A stretch of DNA of 27,019 nt from Chara braunii (taxonomy: Eukaryota; Streptophyta; Charophyceae; Charales; Characeae). The stretch is taken from NCBI GenBank assembly GCA_003427395.1, contig BFEA01000026.1, positions 2,036,003 to 2,063,021 of the forward strand. Direction: 5' to 3'. Under the pieces are notes generated by a model, which ran no database searches, had not been told where the DNA came from, and worked only from the letters and a program-made list of their open reading frames with translations. A program made the position numbers and the translations under genes. Position 1 is the first letter of the stretch, and each line of letters opens with the position of its first letter. Shown here piece after piece: positions 9,739-17,954 of this stretch.

Positions 9739-10640
9739 AACAATGAATATTCCTTAGAGCCTTTCCCTAGGCAGCGTCTAGTGGTTCTACCGTAAACAAG
9801 GTCTTACTTGAGACAGCCCTTCTGACCCAACCCGGCCGCCATGTTTTTAGGATAGCCTACTAGTATTGTCGTATTAGGGGTTGTGTTATTGTTCATGCTG
9901 AGGGGGCAAGGTTATAAATTCCGTAACCAGCACCAGTTTGCCGCAGGGCCGATTCTTGCCAGGGAAGACTTCCAGCCCATCCCCCCTTGCACCCTCAGTT
10001 GGTTATTATTAGTCAGGGGTTATGATCCCTGGCCAGTCGATAACCGAATATTTCCACGGAGCCACCCTGACAATGTCTTACCTAAGTCAACTTTAGACCA
10101 ATTTGGGCGCCTATTGGGATGATGTTACAGTTGCCACTCTGGGCCAGTCCAGAACCGAATGTTTCCACAGAGCCACCATAGGCAGTGTCCCTAAGCCAAC
10201 TCTAGACCAGCCTGTGTGCCACTCCAGGCTAGCCCGGAACCGAATGTTTCCTTGGAGCCACCCTAGGCACCATCCTACCTGTGCCAACTCTAGACCAGCC
10301 AGAGTACCTATCGGGATTATTTCATGGTTGGAATATATGGTCCAGTCTAGTCCGGAACCGAATGTTTCCACGGAGCCACCGTAGGCAGTGTCAGTACCTA
10401 AGCCAACTCTAGACTAGCCTGTGTGCCACTCCAAACTAGTCTGGAACCGAATGTTTCCTCGGAGCCACCCCACGCAGTGTCTTGCCTAAGCGAACTCTAG
10501 ACCAGCATGTGCATCTATCAGGTATAGACATGACGAATGAGCATAGTATGGAGGGGGCAGGGTTATCAGTCCGTAACCGTCTCACCAATTCGCCACAGGG
10601 CCGATTCCTGCCAGGGAAAACCTCCAGCCTAACGCCTTAC
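9739..10640. repeat. Minisatellite with higher-order period of about 200 bp
   Basis: The anchor AACCGAATRTTTCC followed by GGAGCCACC recurs at 10042, 10153, 10238, 10356 and 10445, with a worn copy at 9739. Spacings alternate long and short (111, 85, 118, 89), so the true repeat is a pair of units of about 196-207 bp. The array is framed by two copies of a segment of about 80 bp starting GAGGGGGCA.GGTTAT (9900 and 10551). It abuts LINE copy B. Confidence 0.88.
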
Positions 10641-10665
10641 CAACTCTCTTTCACGAGCCTAGCAG

Positions 10666-11364
10666 AGAACCAAGTTCGCATCCTGCAGAAAGAGAGACGA
10701 GAAGATAATCGAGGATTTAAACTCCTCGCTCCACCTTTTCGACACCTTCAGGAGAGCCTCCCCAACCGAAAGAACGTACTCCTGTTTCCACACAACGGGG
10801 GTAGAAACGCGTTCCAGATCCAGAATAGATTTGATCCTTATGCCTGAGGACCTCGCAGGCGTCATGCAGTTCGCTTACCTCCTCCCGCGTAGTCCCTTCA
10901 CGGGGTTGGACCATGCGCTGTGTGGGGTCGCCCTCACCTTTCGTCAGAAACCAGACCATGACCCAAGCTTCTTTAAACTTAATACTTCGCTTCTACACAG
11001 ACAAGACTTCGTTCACTTGATTTATGAGGTGTGGGCCTACTGGCACCAACAGAAAAAACACTTTGAGTCTGGAGTCACGTGGTTTAACAACGGGCTCTTT
11101 TTACTGGGACGCAAAACCAAAAAATTCTCTAAAAAAATGGCTGAAAAACGTTATCAAGAAGAAATGGAGATTCAATATCAGATTCAAGATCTTCAGCAAC
11201 ATACCCCCACCCCGCAATTACAGACTCTGCAAAATAAACTACTAGAATTTGCAACTTACAGATGGCAAGGCATAAGGATTAGAGGCAAACTTTCCAAACA
11301 CATTACGGAAGGAGCCATGGATTCTGATTTCTTTGGCCTAGCAAGGGCCAGGGAAAAGAGGTAG
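10666..11364 (+). pseudogene. LINE B ORF2: AP-endonuclease C-terminal part and linker
   Basis: Frame 1 shows LHLFDTFRRASPTERTYSCF (about 10726-10785), then SRIDLILMPEDL (about 10819) and LDHALCGVALTF (about 10905). These match the fold order of L1 endonuclease: the (L)VDTWR..P..YT strand, the SRIDRI strand, and the catalytic SDH strand. Here Ser-Asp-His reads Leu-Asp-His, so the Asp-His dyad is kept. The linker carries VWAYWHQQKKHFESGVTWF and ATYRWQGIRIRGKLSKHI, and it ends at TAG 11362. Homology begins near 10666, but the exact 5' junction with the repeat array is uncertain by about 30 bases. Confidence 0.93.
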
Positions 11365-12690
11365 ACCATTGAGGCCTTCCTGGACCCCACCGACCCTCAG
11401 AAACCGCTGGCCACCTCCACACCTCAATGTATGAAGGTCGCCAGAGATTTCTACAAAGCCCTCTTTACTTCACAAACTAAGGGCACCAACATTATCATAA
11501 GGGATCGTGAGATTAAAGACTTCCTTAAACCCCTGACCCACTCTCTCCCCCAAGAGGTACAGGAGATTCTTGACCACCCACTCACCAGGGAGGAGATACG
11601 GACTGCTCTTATGCAGATGGAAGAGGAGAAGACCCCTGGGGTGGACGGGTTCCCGAAAGAATTTTGGGAGAGCTTCTGGCCATTGATGGCGGAGGACTTG
11701 ATGACCTTCTATGAGAAGGTATGGCAGGAAGGAGACATGGGGGAAGCAGTAGGCCAAGGGGTCCTCACACTATTGTATAAAAAAGGAGACAAAATGAATA
11801 TTCGCAACTATCGACCAATCACGCTGTTAACAGTGGTTTACAAAATGTTATCCAAAGCATTAGCAAACCGCATGGCTCCGGCATTAGAGCAAATCATCCA
11901 CCCTTCACAGACTGGCTTCCTTAAAGGGCGACGCATCCATGATAATATCCTCCTAGTAAATGAGCTTTTACGATTATCTCGACAGTCCAGGTGCAATGCC
12001 GCCTTTATTTTTATAGATTTTGAAAAAGCATATGACCATGTGGATTGGCATTTCCTGGATAAATATCTGGAGAAAATTAACTTTGGAGAATCCTTTCGGA
12101 GATGGATACGTATCCTTCACCAAAATGTCACCAGGTGTGTATATGTGAATGGAAGTCTCACCCCGGATTTCCCTCTACAGAGATTTGTCCGCCAAGGAGA
12201 TCCGATCGCGCCATATCTTTTCGTGGTGGTAATGGAGGCCTTGGCGGCCAACCTTAGAGCCAATCGGAACATCAGTAGAATCAGGACGACCTCCATCCCA
12301 CAAGATGCATTGCAGGTGTGCTCGTTGTTTGCAGATGACCTCACCTTGATGGTGGAGGCCTCCACTCAAAATATGGAGGAAATTGAAAGGTTGATGGCCC
12401 GGTTCTGCTCCCTCGCTGATATGGCAATTAACTGGGGCAGTAAAACATTGGGGTGGTGGATGCATCATGATGGAGGCAGACCTCCGGAGAACCCAAAGGT
12501 GATATGGCTCCTCCTCGACACCCCCATCAGAGTCCTTGGAATCCAACTCTCAGCTGAAGGAAAACCGGTCAGTAACGATAACTGGATAATGTCTCCGGCC
12601 CTGCAAAAGTTGGGAACATGGAAGGATAAAAACATACCCCTCTTGGGAAGGGCCCTAGTCATTAACAATGTGGTTCTGGCAACACTCTAG
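11365..12690 (+). pseudogene. LINE B ORF2: reverse transcriptase
   Basis: The open stretch from 11431 (419 codons to TAG 12688) carries EEEKTPGVDGFPKEFW, NIRNYRPITLL, FIDFEKAYDHVDWHFLD with the first catalytic Asp, RQGDPIAPYLFVVVMEAL, and SLFADDLTLMVEAS with the FADD catalytic pair. The RT core is complete. TAG 12688 replaces the Trp codon seen in copy A (ATLWYKA against ATL*YKS), a G-to-A change. The Met at 11431 is internal to the domain and is not a true start, because homologous protein continues upstream across TAG 11362. Confidence 0.96.
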
Positions 12691-13518
12691 TATAAATCGA
12701 CAATTTAGCCCTTGACCAGAGAGGCTTCAAAGGCCTTGAGGCGGCAGGTAGCTGCCTTCCTATGGAGGCGTAACCACGAAAACCACCATACCATTAGTCG
12801 GGTGGCTTGGGATGCAGTGGTGCAACCAAGGTCACAAGGTGGCCTCGGGGTACTCGACCCAACCACTCAAACAACTGCCCTTTCACTCTAATGGTTGAAG
12901 CGGCTTATCTGCACCCCCGGACTTACTTGGGAGCCCCTGGCCTGGGAACAACTCTCGAGACTGGCACCAGAGGCTGCTTCCACCATACACCCGATGGCAT
13001 GGTTAGACGATGTCTTCTGGGCACTTCCTAGACCCCCCACCCGACCACAACCACACTCGGACCGGACGGCAGCCCGTAAGGATCAAAGGAAAGACGGATT
13101 TTGGATCGACCTAATAAAGGACTGGAGGAGGCTCCCGCTTCCGGATAGATCGTTCCCTGAACGCTAGGAGGAAGTTATGCGCCAACCCTTATTTGGAAAT
13201 AGATGGGTAACAGATCAGCAGGGGCGGGTTCTTCTTAGCACCAGCCGCCCGTGAAAGGGATGGGTAAGAAATGGGGTCATGAGGGTAGGGGATCTCTGGG
13301 ACCAAACTAGCGCTAATTGGGTCACAGAGGAACAGCTGAGAGCAAAGCTCCCCCACTACCAAAGAACAGGCGAGAAGCTAGACCAGATCCTATTCGCTCT
13401 CACTCTTGCATGGTTGAGGACCCTTCGGCGAGGACCAACGGTGGAGGAGGGTGACTGGGTTGTATTAAAGGGGGATGCAATGCGGATGGGATAAGTAATT
13501 ATAGGCAAACCAGGGGAA
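12691..13518 (+). pseudogene. LINE B ORF2: connector region with clustered stops
   Basis: The frame continues as ALRRQVAAFLWRRN, TISRVAWDAVVQPRSQGGLG, FWIDLIKDWRRLPLPDRSFP, RQPLFGNRWVTDQQGR and RVGDLWDQTSANWVTEEQLR, all alignable to copies A and C. Five of the copy's seven stops fall here (12706, 12889, 13165, 13252, 13492). TAG 12706 sits at the same alignment position as TAG 2909 of copy A. No known domain covers this connector; it links the RT thumb to the zinc finger in plant L1 elements. Confidence 0.9.
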
Positions 13519-14670
13519 GTGTTGGTAAACTTCTTCTATCGAACACAACATAATAGATTGATCAGGGGAGGGCCGGATGAAGTCTTCTGGATTGATGTTG
13601 GAATACTCCATAGAGTGAGGGTCCTACGAGATGGGGATTCCTGGGTGGCATTCAGACCGCAGGTGCCAATCCAGGACCTCCCCTTAGATGCTGCGGAGTG
13701 GAGATGGAAGATTCCCACAAGGAACGGCATACCAAAATATCGATATCTCCACTCATTGGGGGTTAAGGCCTCCTATCGGATGCTTAGGACCAAAATCAAC
13801 CTGAAAGACCGTATAGTGGATCGTTGGACAAGGCATTTAAATGTCCCATTGAGTTCATTGACACCCATCAAATGGTTTAAAGGGATAAAAGTCAAACCAA
13901 CCAAAACTGCCTCACTCCAATGGCAAATCACTCAACGCTGCCTACCCACAAATGCATGGCTCATTGACCACACCCACCTGGAGCAGAAAGGTGTGGCCCT
14001 CCCCTGGTGTCTGGCCTGCAAAGAAGGATTTCCCTCCAGAAAAGTTAATGAGACAATAGAACATCTTTTATTGCAATGCCCTGCCTCAATCCTCATCTGG
14101 CGTGGGTGGGTTTGGATTTGGGACCAGCTAGGCACAGACGGCGATTGGCCGTGGGAATGGAGAGCCTTACTAACCGGGCATTGGACCGCTCAAACCTCGA
14201 CCTTTACGGCCAACTTGTTTAAGGTTGGAAGGGGCGCAGTCCTATGGGCCATATGGCGTCGCAGATGCACTTTAGCACTGGAAGACGCCCATGTGGAAAA
14301 CGGCGAGATGATGGACATGATTAAAGACATAATAGAAACAACAATCAGAGCCCAGTGGAAAAAAACTGTGCAAACAATGTTAGCCCTCACCAAAAGAACA
14401 AACATTATCCAAAAACTTCATGAATTCTGCATGGACTGGCTGGGGGGAGAACAGGGAGGATGGATAGCAAGGATTCAGTGGGATGGCTGGCACCTGGATG
14501 GCAAAGATCGGCTGGACACATCACAGAAAAACTACCGATTGACCTTCCACGATTGGACCGCAATTCCTAGCAACATCCCACTCCCCCCTGCCTCGGAATT
14601 CCCTGACCTCTTCCCCTTGCCCGACAATGTTTTGATGGAATTGAGCTGGTATGGTCGTGATACAGGGTAA
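13519..14670 (+). pseudogene. LINE B ORF2: zf-RVT zinc finger and C-terminal tail
   Basis: A 383-codon stretch is open to the natural end of ORF2. Residues around 135-160 read QWQITQRCLPTNAWLIDHTH and then LPWCLACKEGF. With ETIEHLLLQCP they give a complete CxxC...H...C set, the zf-RVT motif (PF13966 type) common in plant LINE proteins. After it comes VLWAIWRRRCTLALEDAHVE, then LGGEQGGWIARIQW and YRLTFHDWT near the C-terminus, both conserved in copies A and C. I see no RNase H motifs. The zinc finger probably helps bind template RNA or target DNA, but that is family inference. The module lacks its own promoter and start. Confidence 0.93.
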
Positions 14671-14864
14671 CCTCCCCAATAGTGACTTTATTGAACCGTC
14701 ATGAAAAGTATGGGTAGAGGGAGGACCGGCAGTCTGCCCCAGTCGCCCCCTGGAAGCAGAATCCGCCCCCCGCCCCCTTGCGCATCAGGCCGGTCCAATA
14801 ATGACACAACCGGAGCTTGGTACCCTAGCATGCAAAGGAAATAATCGTGGTCATGTTCAGGTCC
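14671..14864 (+). other. 3' flank of LINE B, no gene
   Basis: C-rich tract (14735-14785) then unique-looking sequence. It may include the LINE B 3' untranslated region; no poly(A) tail is evident. Confidence 0.5.
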
Positions 14865-15210
14865 TGCTCAGTCAATCCTTCGAGGAGCTCAGGGTAATCA
14901 ATGCTGGCAGGCACGTAAAAAGGATACATTAGACAGGCCTGTGCAGTCAATCCCCTGGGACACAGGGTAATCAATGCTGGCAGGGCTCATAATCAAGATC
15001 AGAATACAGTCGGTTCCCAGCAATATGCTGGCGAACCCCACAGCCATTATTCTCATTGTCCTCAGGCATTCTCAATTTTGCATATGGGAAGGTGAAGAGG
15101 TCACTATTTAAGGCTGCTCAGTTAATCCCCTGAGGTGCAGGGCAATCAATGCTGGCAGACCTCACAGTCACNATTCTCATTGTTCTCAGACATTATCAAT
15201 TTCTGTATAT
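14865..15210 (+). repeat. Diverged tandem units (CAGTYAATCC..CAATGCTGGCAG)
   Basis: Three units start near 14865, 14940 and 15115. Each has CAGTCAATCC or CAGTTAATCC followed about 20 bases later by AGGGYAATCAATGCTGGCAG. Units 2 and 3 also share ATTCTCATTGTYCTCAG. Unit 2 is longer (about 176 bp) because of an internal segment absent from the others. A fourth unit lies at 16160-16245. Confidence 0.85.
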
Positions 15211-15290
15211 GGGACGCTGGACCCGTTTTCCAGCAGGTGATGCTCCCCACCAATAGATGGAGCCTCCCTCCTGGTGTTAGTGGTGTCTGC
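15211..15290 (+). mobile_element. 52-bp core element running into assembly gap
   Basis: A full core at 15211-15262 (GGGACGCTGGACCC to AATAGATGGAG) directly follows a CAATGCTGGCAG unit. Its 3' part is lost in the N-run. The last 28 bases differ from those of other copies. Confidence 0.7.
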
Positions 15291-15606
15291 NNNNNNNNNN
15301 NNNNNNNNNNNNNNNNNNNNNNNNNNNNNNNNNNNNNNNNNNNNNNNNNNNNNNNNNNNNNNNNNNNNNNNNNNNNNNNNNNNNNNNNNNNNNNNNNNNN
15401 NNNNNNNNNNNNNNNNNNNNNNNNNNNNNNNNNNNNNNNNNNNNNNNNNNNNNNNNNNNNNNNNNNNNNNNNNNNNNNNNNNNNNNNNNNNNNNNNNNNN
15501 NNNNNNNNNNNNNNNNNNNNNNNNNNNNNNNNNNNNNNNNNNNNNNNNNNNNNNNNNNNNNNNNNNNNNNNNNNNNNNNNNNNNNNNNNNNNNNNNNNNN
15601 NNNNNN
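15291..15606. other. Assembly gap (316 N)
   Basis: This run of N shows the window comes from a scaffold. A single N is also present at 15172. Open frames across the gap are meaningless. Confidence 0.99.
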
Positions 15607-15917
15607 GGGGGGAGGAGGACCAGGTCAAGGAACCTGGTACCTGACAAAGACGCACAACTGTTTGTGGCCTCCCAGAATTCAATAACAGACATCTAGAGAT
15701 TCAATGACATGTCATGGCAGCCCGACAAATGCATAAATGCTCGACTACCCATGGCACACGCACACACATGATGCCTTGTCTGTCGGTTGTGATCACCCAC
15801 CTCAGGCCTTCAGGACAATCTTTCTGTTTGGCACCAGGTATGCCCACTGCGCATTCCATGGACGACTTAGGATTCTCATCACCGCAATTCAAAGATGAAG
15901 TGCCTCTGCAGGCTGAA
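15607..15917. other. No recognisable feature
   Basis: Unique-looking sequence follows the gap. The short ORFs on both strands carry no known motif. Confidence 0.5.
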
Positions 15918-16050
15918 ACACAGACTTGCAAGGCTAGAAACATGGTCCAGATAAGGAAAATCACATTACAAGGACACAAGTGAGCCAAACTTGCAAGGCC
16001 AGCACCACGGTCCAGGAAAGGGAAATCACATGGCAAGAAAGTGAGTGCAT
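15918..16050 (+). repeat. 66-bp tandem duplication
   Basis: ACTTGCAAGGCYAG recurs at 15923 and 15989, followed in both by GGTCCAG, then AATCACAT and an ACAAG/AGAAAGTGAG end. The units are moderately diverged. Confidence 0.75.
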
Positions 16051-16159
16051 ACACACAATGATATGGAATCCCTCCCTGATGCCCCCTGGGGAGGACTCCG
16101 CTAACATACACATCCTTTCACATATCTGTCACATATTTGTTCCTCATGAGTTTCTACTG

Positions 16160-16413
16160 CGCAGTTAACCCCCATTTCTTACGATTGGGGTAGTCAATGC
16201 TGGCAGCCGGTTTTTTCTTCGCAGTATGTACCTTTCATGTAAAATGGGACGCTGGACCCGGTTTCCAGCAGGTGCAGCTCCCCACCAATAGATGGAGTAG
16301 CTGGAGGCTACTACTAGCGGGGAATGCTCGTATCATCCTCTCTAGTAAACAGCCAAGGCTTTGTTTGAAAAAACAAAAAAAACAAACAAAAAAAAAAAAC
16401 AAAACAAAAAAAA
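16160..16413 (+). mobile_element. SINE-like element: repeat unit, 52-bp core, A-rich tail
   Basis: A CAGTTAACC..CAATGCTGGCAG unit (16160-16245) leads into the full 52-bp core (16246-16297). A 70-base body ending GCCAAGGCTTTGTTTG follows, then an AAAAAAC-type tail (16368-16413). The same unit-plus-core arrangement occurs at 15115-15262, suggesting that the upstream unit belongs to the element. I assigned no target-site duplication. Confidence 0.6.
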
Positions 16414-16561
16414 GAGTGCATGCACGCAATTCAAGCAAGTGAAGTCCCACAGCCAAATGAAGTGGAGCTTTCCACTTATATCACCATAAGAAAAGCAGGT
16501 TAAAAAAAACAAAAAGGGGTAAGTACGTTTATGCCACCTTTGAGTGTGAAATGGGCGAAAG

Positions 16562-16663
16562 AAACACGCGTCGGCAAAGAAAACCGCACCGAGTTCGAAA
16601 AGACAACGGAAGTACCGACGGCCGTGGTGTCAGACCGCGTTGTTTCTTTGCCGGCGCGTGTTT
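16562..16663. repeat. Fold-back: 21-bp inverted repeat with extended imperfect arms
   Basis: The left arm 16562-16582 (AAACACGCG..CGGCAAAGAAA) matches the reverse complement of 16643-16663 at 20 of 21 bases. Weaker pairing continues outward, so total arms may reach about 35 bases around a loop of 40-60 bases. It could be a MITE remnant or a transcribed hairpin. Confidence 0.8.
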
Positions 16664-16710
16664 GTTTTGCCTTTAGGGTTTCAAAACATGTCGCGCCCGC
16701 CGTTATTTCA

Positions 16711-16836
16711 AAAACAAAAGACGCCCTTTGTGACAGATGCGAGTGATGATAGAGGCATGCACTCCTAGCGATCCTAAGGGTGGCTCCAGTCTATTGGTAG
16801 GGAGTATCACCTGCTGGAAAGCAGGTCCAGCGTCCC
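16711..16836 (-). mobile_element. 52-bp core element, minus strand
   Basis: Read on the minus strand, the core runs 16836 to 16784 (53 bases, one insertion). A body follows with TGCCTCTATCATCACTC, similar to TGCTCGTATCATCCTC in the 16246 copy, and it ends CAAAGGGCGTCTTTTG. There is no long A-tail, only TTTTTG then GAAATAA. It overlaps the outer flank of the fold-back at 16562-16663. Confidence 0.65.
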
Positions 16837-16963
16837 TTCAACAACAATAGGATCATTTACTTGCGGCGCATAGGTGAGGTGCGCTGCGCAGTGCGCGGTG
16901 CGCTGATCGCAGATGCACAAAAAGAAGGAAAAAAAAGGCAGAAGCAACCGTGATGTGTGTAGC

Positions 16964-16966
<3 letters not shown>

Positions 16967-17011
<45 letters not shown>
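16967..17011 (+). repeat. (GA)n microsatellite
   Basis: About 20 GA units. They create false Arg-Glu and Ser-Leu repeat ORFs. Confidence 0.97.
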
Positions 17012-17013
<2 letters not shown>

Positions 17014-17314
17014 GCACAGAGCCCTGTCACATTATTCAAAAAACCCCTGCAGGTACTTCAAAAGGTTCCTGCAAAAAATAAGCAAGGGTCTCGTTAGCAT
17101 GAGAAGGATAATCGCTGGACTCGTAGTGAGGAGGGAGCAGGCCAGCTATATATGGTGTAGCTTCGATTTCAGGTCCGTGTTTCTCAGTTATGGGTTATTG
17201 ACTCACTAACTGGGCATGTGATTTTCAGGGCTTCACTCCACTACTCACCAATCTAGAATGAATCTTCTCCTAGAAACTGGAACCATACAAGCCGTATGCT
17301 TTTCTTTTGTGATG
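17012..17314. other. No recognisable feature
   Basis: Unique-looking sequence without recognisable coding or RNA motif. Confidence 0.5.
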
Positions 17315-17348
17315 AGTGGCGCAAGGCCCTTAGGGCCTTAGGGCCACT
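17315..17348. repeat. Short compound hairpin
   Basis: Outer arms AGTGGC/GCCACT and inner arms AAGGCCC/GGGCCTT enclose a TTA loop, separated by small bulges. It contains TTAGGGCC twice in tandem. Confidence 0.8.
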
Positions 17349-17398
17349 GCATGTAAGAAGGGAAAAACAAAAAAACGAGACAGCTACTGTAGTGTTTG

Positions 17399-17436
17399 TA
17401 GTAAGTTTTTTTTTTTTTTTTTTTTTTTAGTAAGTT
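17399..17436 (-). mobile_element. Poly(A)-only insertion flanked by 9-bp direct repeats
   Basis: TAGTAAGTT at 17399-17407 is repeated perfectly at 17428-17436, and only T's lie between (T-run 17406-17428). On the minus strand this is a bare poly(A) tract with a target-site duplication, as expected for an extreme 5' truncation of a LINE-driven insertion. Confidence 0.7.
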
Positions 17437-17713
17437 CATAACCCATACCTCTTGGAACACAGACCTGGATCCGAATCCAGAATATATTGCTGGCCTGCTG
17501 GTGTTCCTCCAGCCGTTCTATGAACGTCCTTCCAAATGCATCGGATCCCTGCTAACTCTTTCCAGAGGACCTTCGGGAAAAGGAACTAGATCCAATGAGG
17601 AATACGACGTGGCCCCAAATTATTTTTTTTACTGTGCACTTACAGTTTTCAAAGGGGAGGGACACATTTGGTTAGCACAGCCTGCCCTATTTGATTTTTT
17701 TATTTTTTTGTAA
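17437..17713. other. No recognisable feature
   Basis: Mixed sequence with two T-rich runs (17622-17630, 17693-17709). No coding motif recognised. Confidence 0.5.
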
Positions 17714-17797
17714 ATGCGCCGCATCACGTACACGCGCATGCGTGCGCATGTGCGCTGTGGTGCACGTGCACAACTTGGGCGCACGAATGCGCCGCAT
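17714..17797. repeat. Direct-repeat-flanked alternating purine-pyrimidine tract
   Basis: ATGCGCCGCAT, itself a palindrome with a one-base centre, occurs at 17714-17724 and 17787-17797. Between them 17725-17755 alternates pyrimidine and purine for 31 bases, and 17760-17772 for 13 more. This is a Z-DNA-prone composition. Confidence 0.85.
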
Positions 17798-17954
17798 GTA
17801 TGAGATTCATTATACATTCAGCATGATTGAGGACAGTGAAGCCTCTTCAGTCCTTGATGGACCACCAGATCTATCTGAAAAAACAAGCTTCCCTGCCCTT
17901 CAGAAAACAAAGTATAGATTTGAAGATCACACCCCCTCTGTGCCAAACCACATT

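Larger units (their letters stand above)
10666..14670 (+). mobile_element. LINE copy B (L1-type), 5'-truncated, single reading frame with stops
   Basis: The whole copy reads in frame 1 from within the AP-endonuclease to the terminal TAA at 14668, about 1,330 codons with no frameshift. Seven internal stops break it: 11362 TAG, 12688 TAG, 12706 TAG, 12889 TAA, 13165 TAG, 13252 TGA and 13492 TAA. Domain order is endonuclease C-terminal part, linker, RT, connector, zf-RVT, and a conserved tail. The endonuclease N-terminal half, including the catalytic Glu and GDFN region, is missing; the minisatellite at 9739-10640 lies directly upstream. This is the best-preserved of the three copies and shares roughly two thirds of RT residues with copy A, judged by eye. 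Confidence 0.97.

Noticed and set aside
10042-10500. Regular repeats that might suggest a CRISPR array
   Set aside because: Unit lengths alternate, the whole unit is repeated rather than short repeats with unique spacers, and the DNA is eukaryotic.
14200-14670. RNase H domain at the LINE C-terminus
   Set aside because: None of the RNase H catalytic motifs can be found; the tail is a different conserved region.
15135-15696. Long open frames of 140-178 codons
   Set aside because: They consist mostly of unknown residues across the assembly gap.
17328-17345. TTAGGG pair like a telomere repeat
   Set aside because: The unit is TTAGGGCC, only two copies, and it is explained by the hairpin arms.
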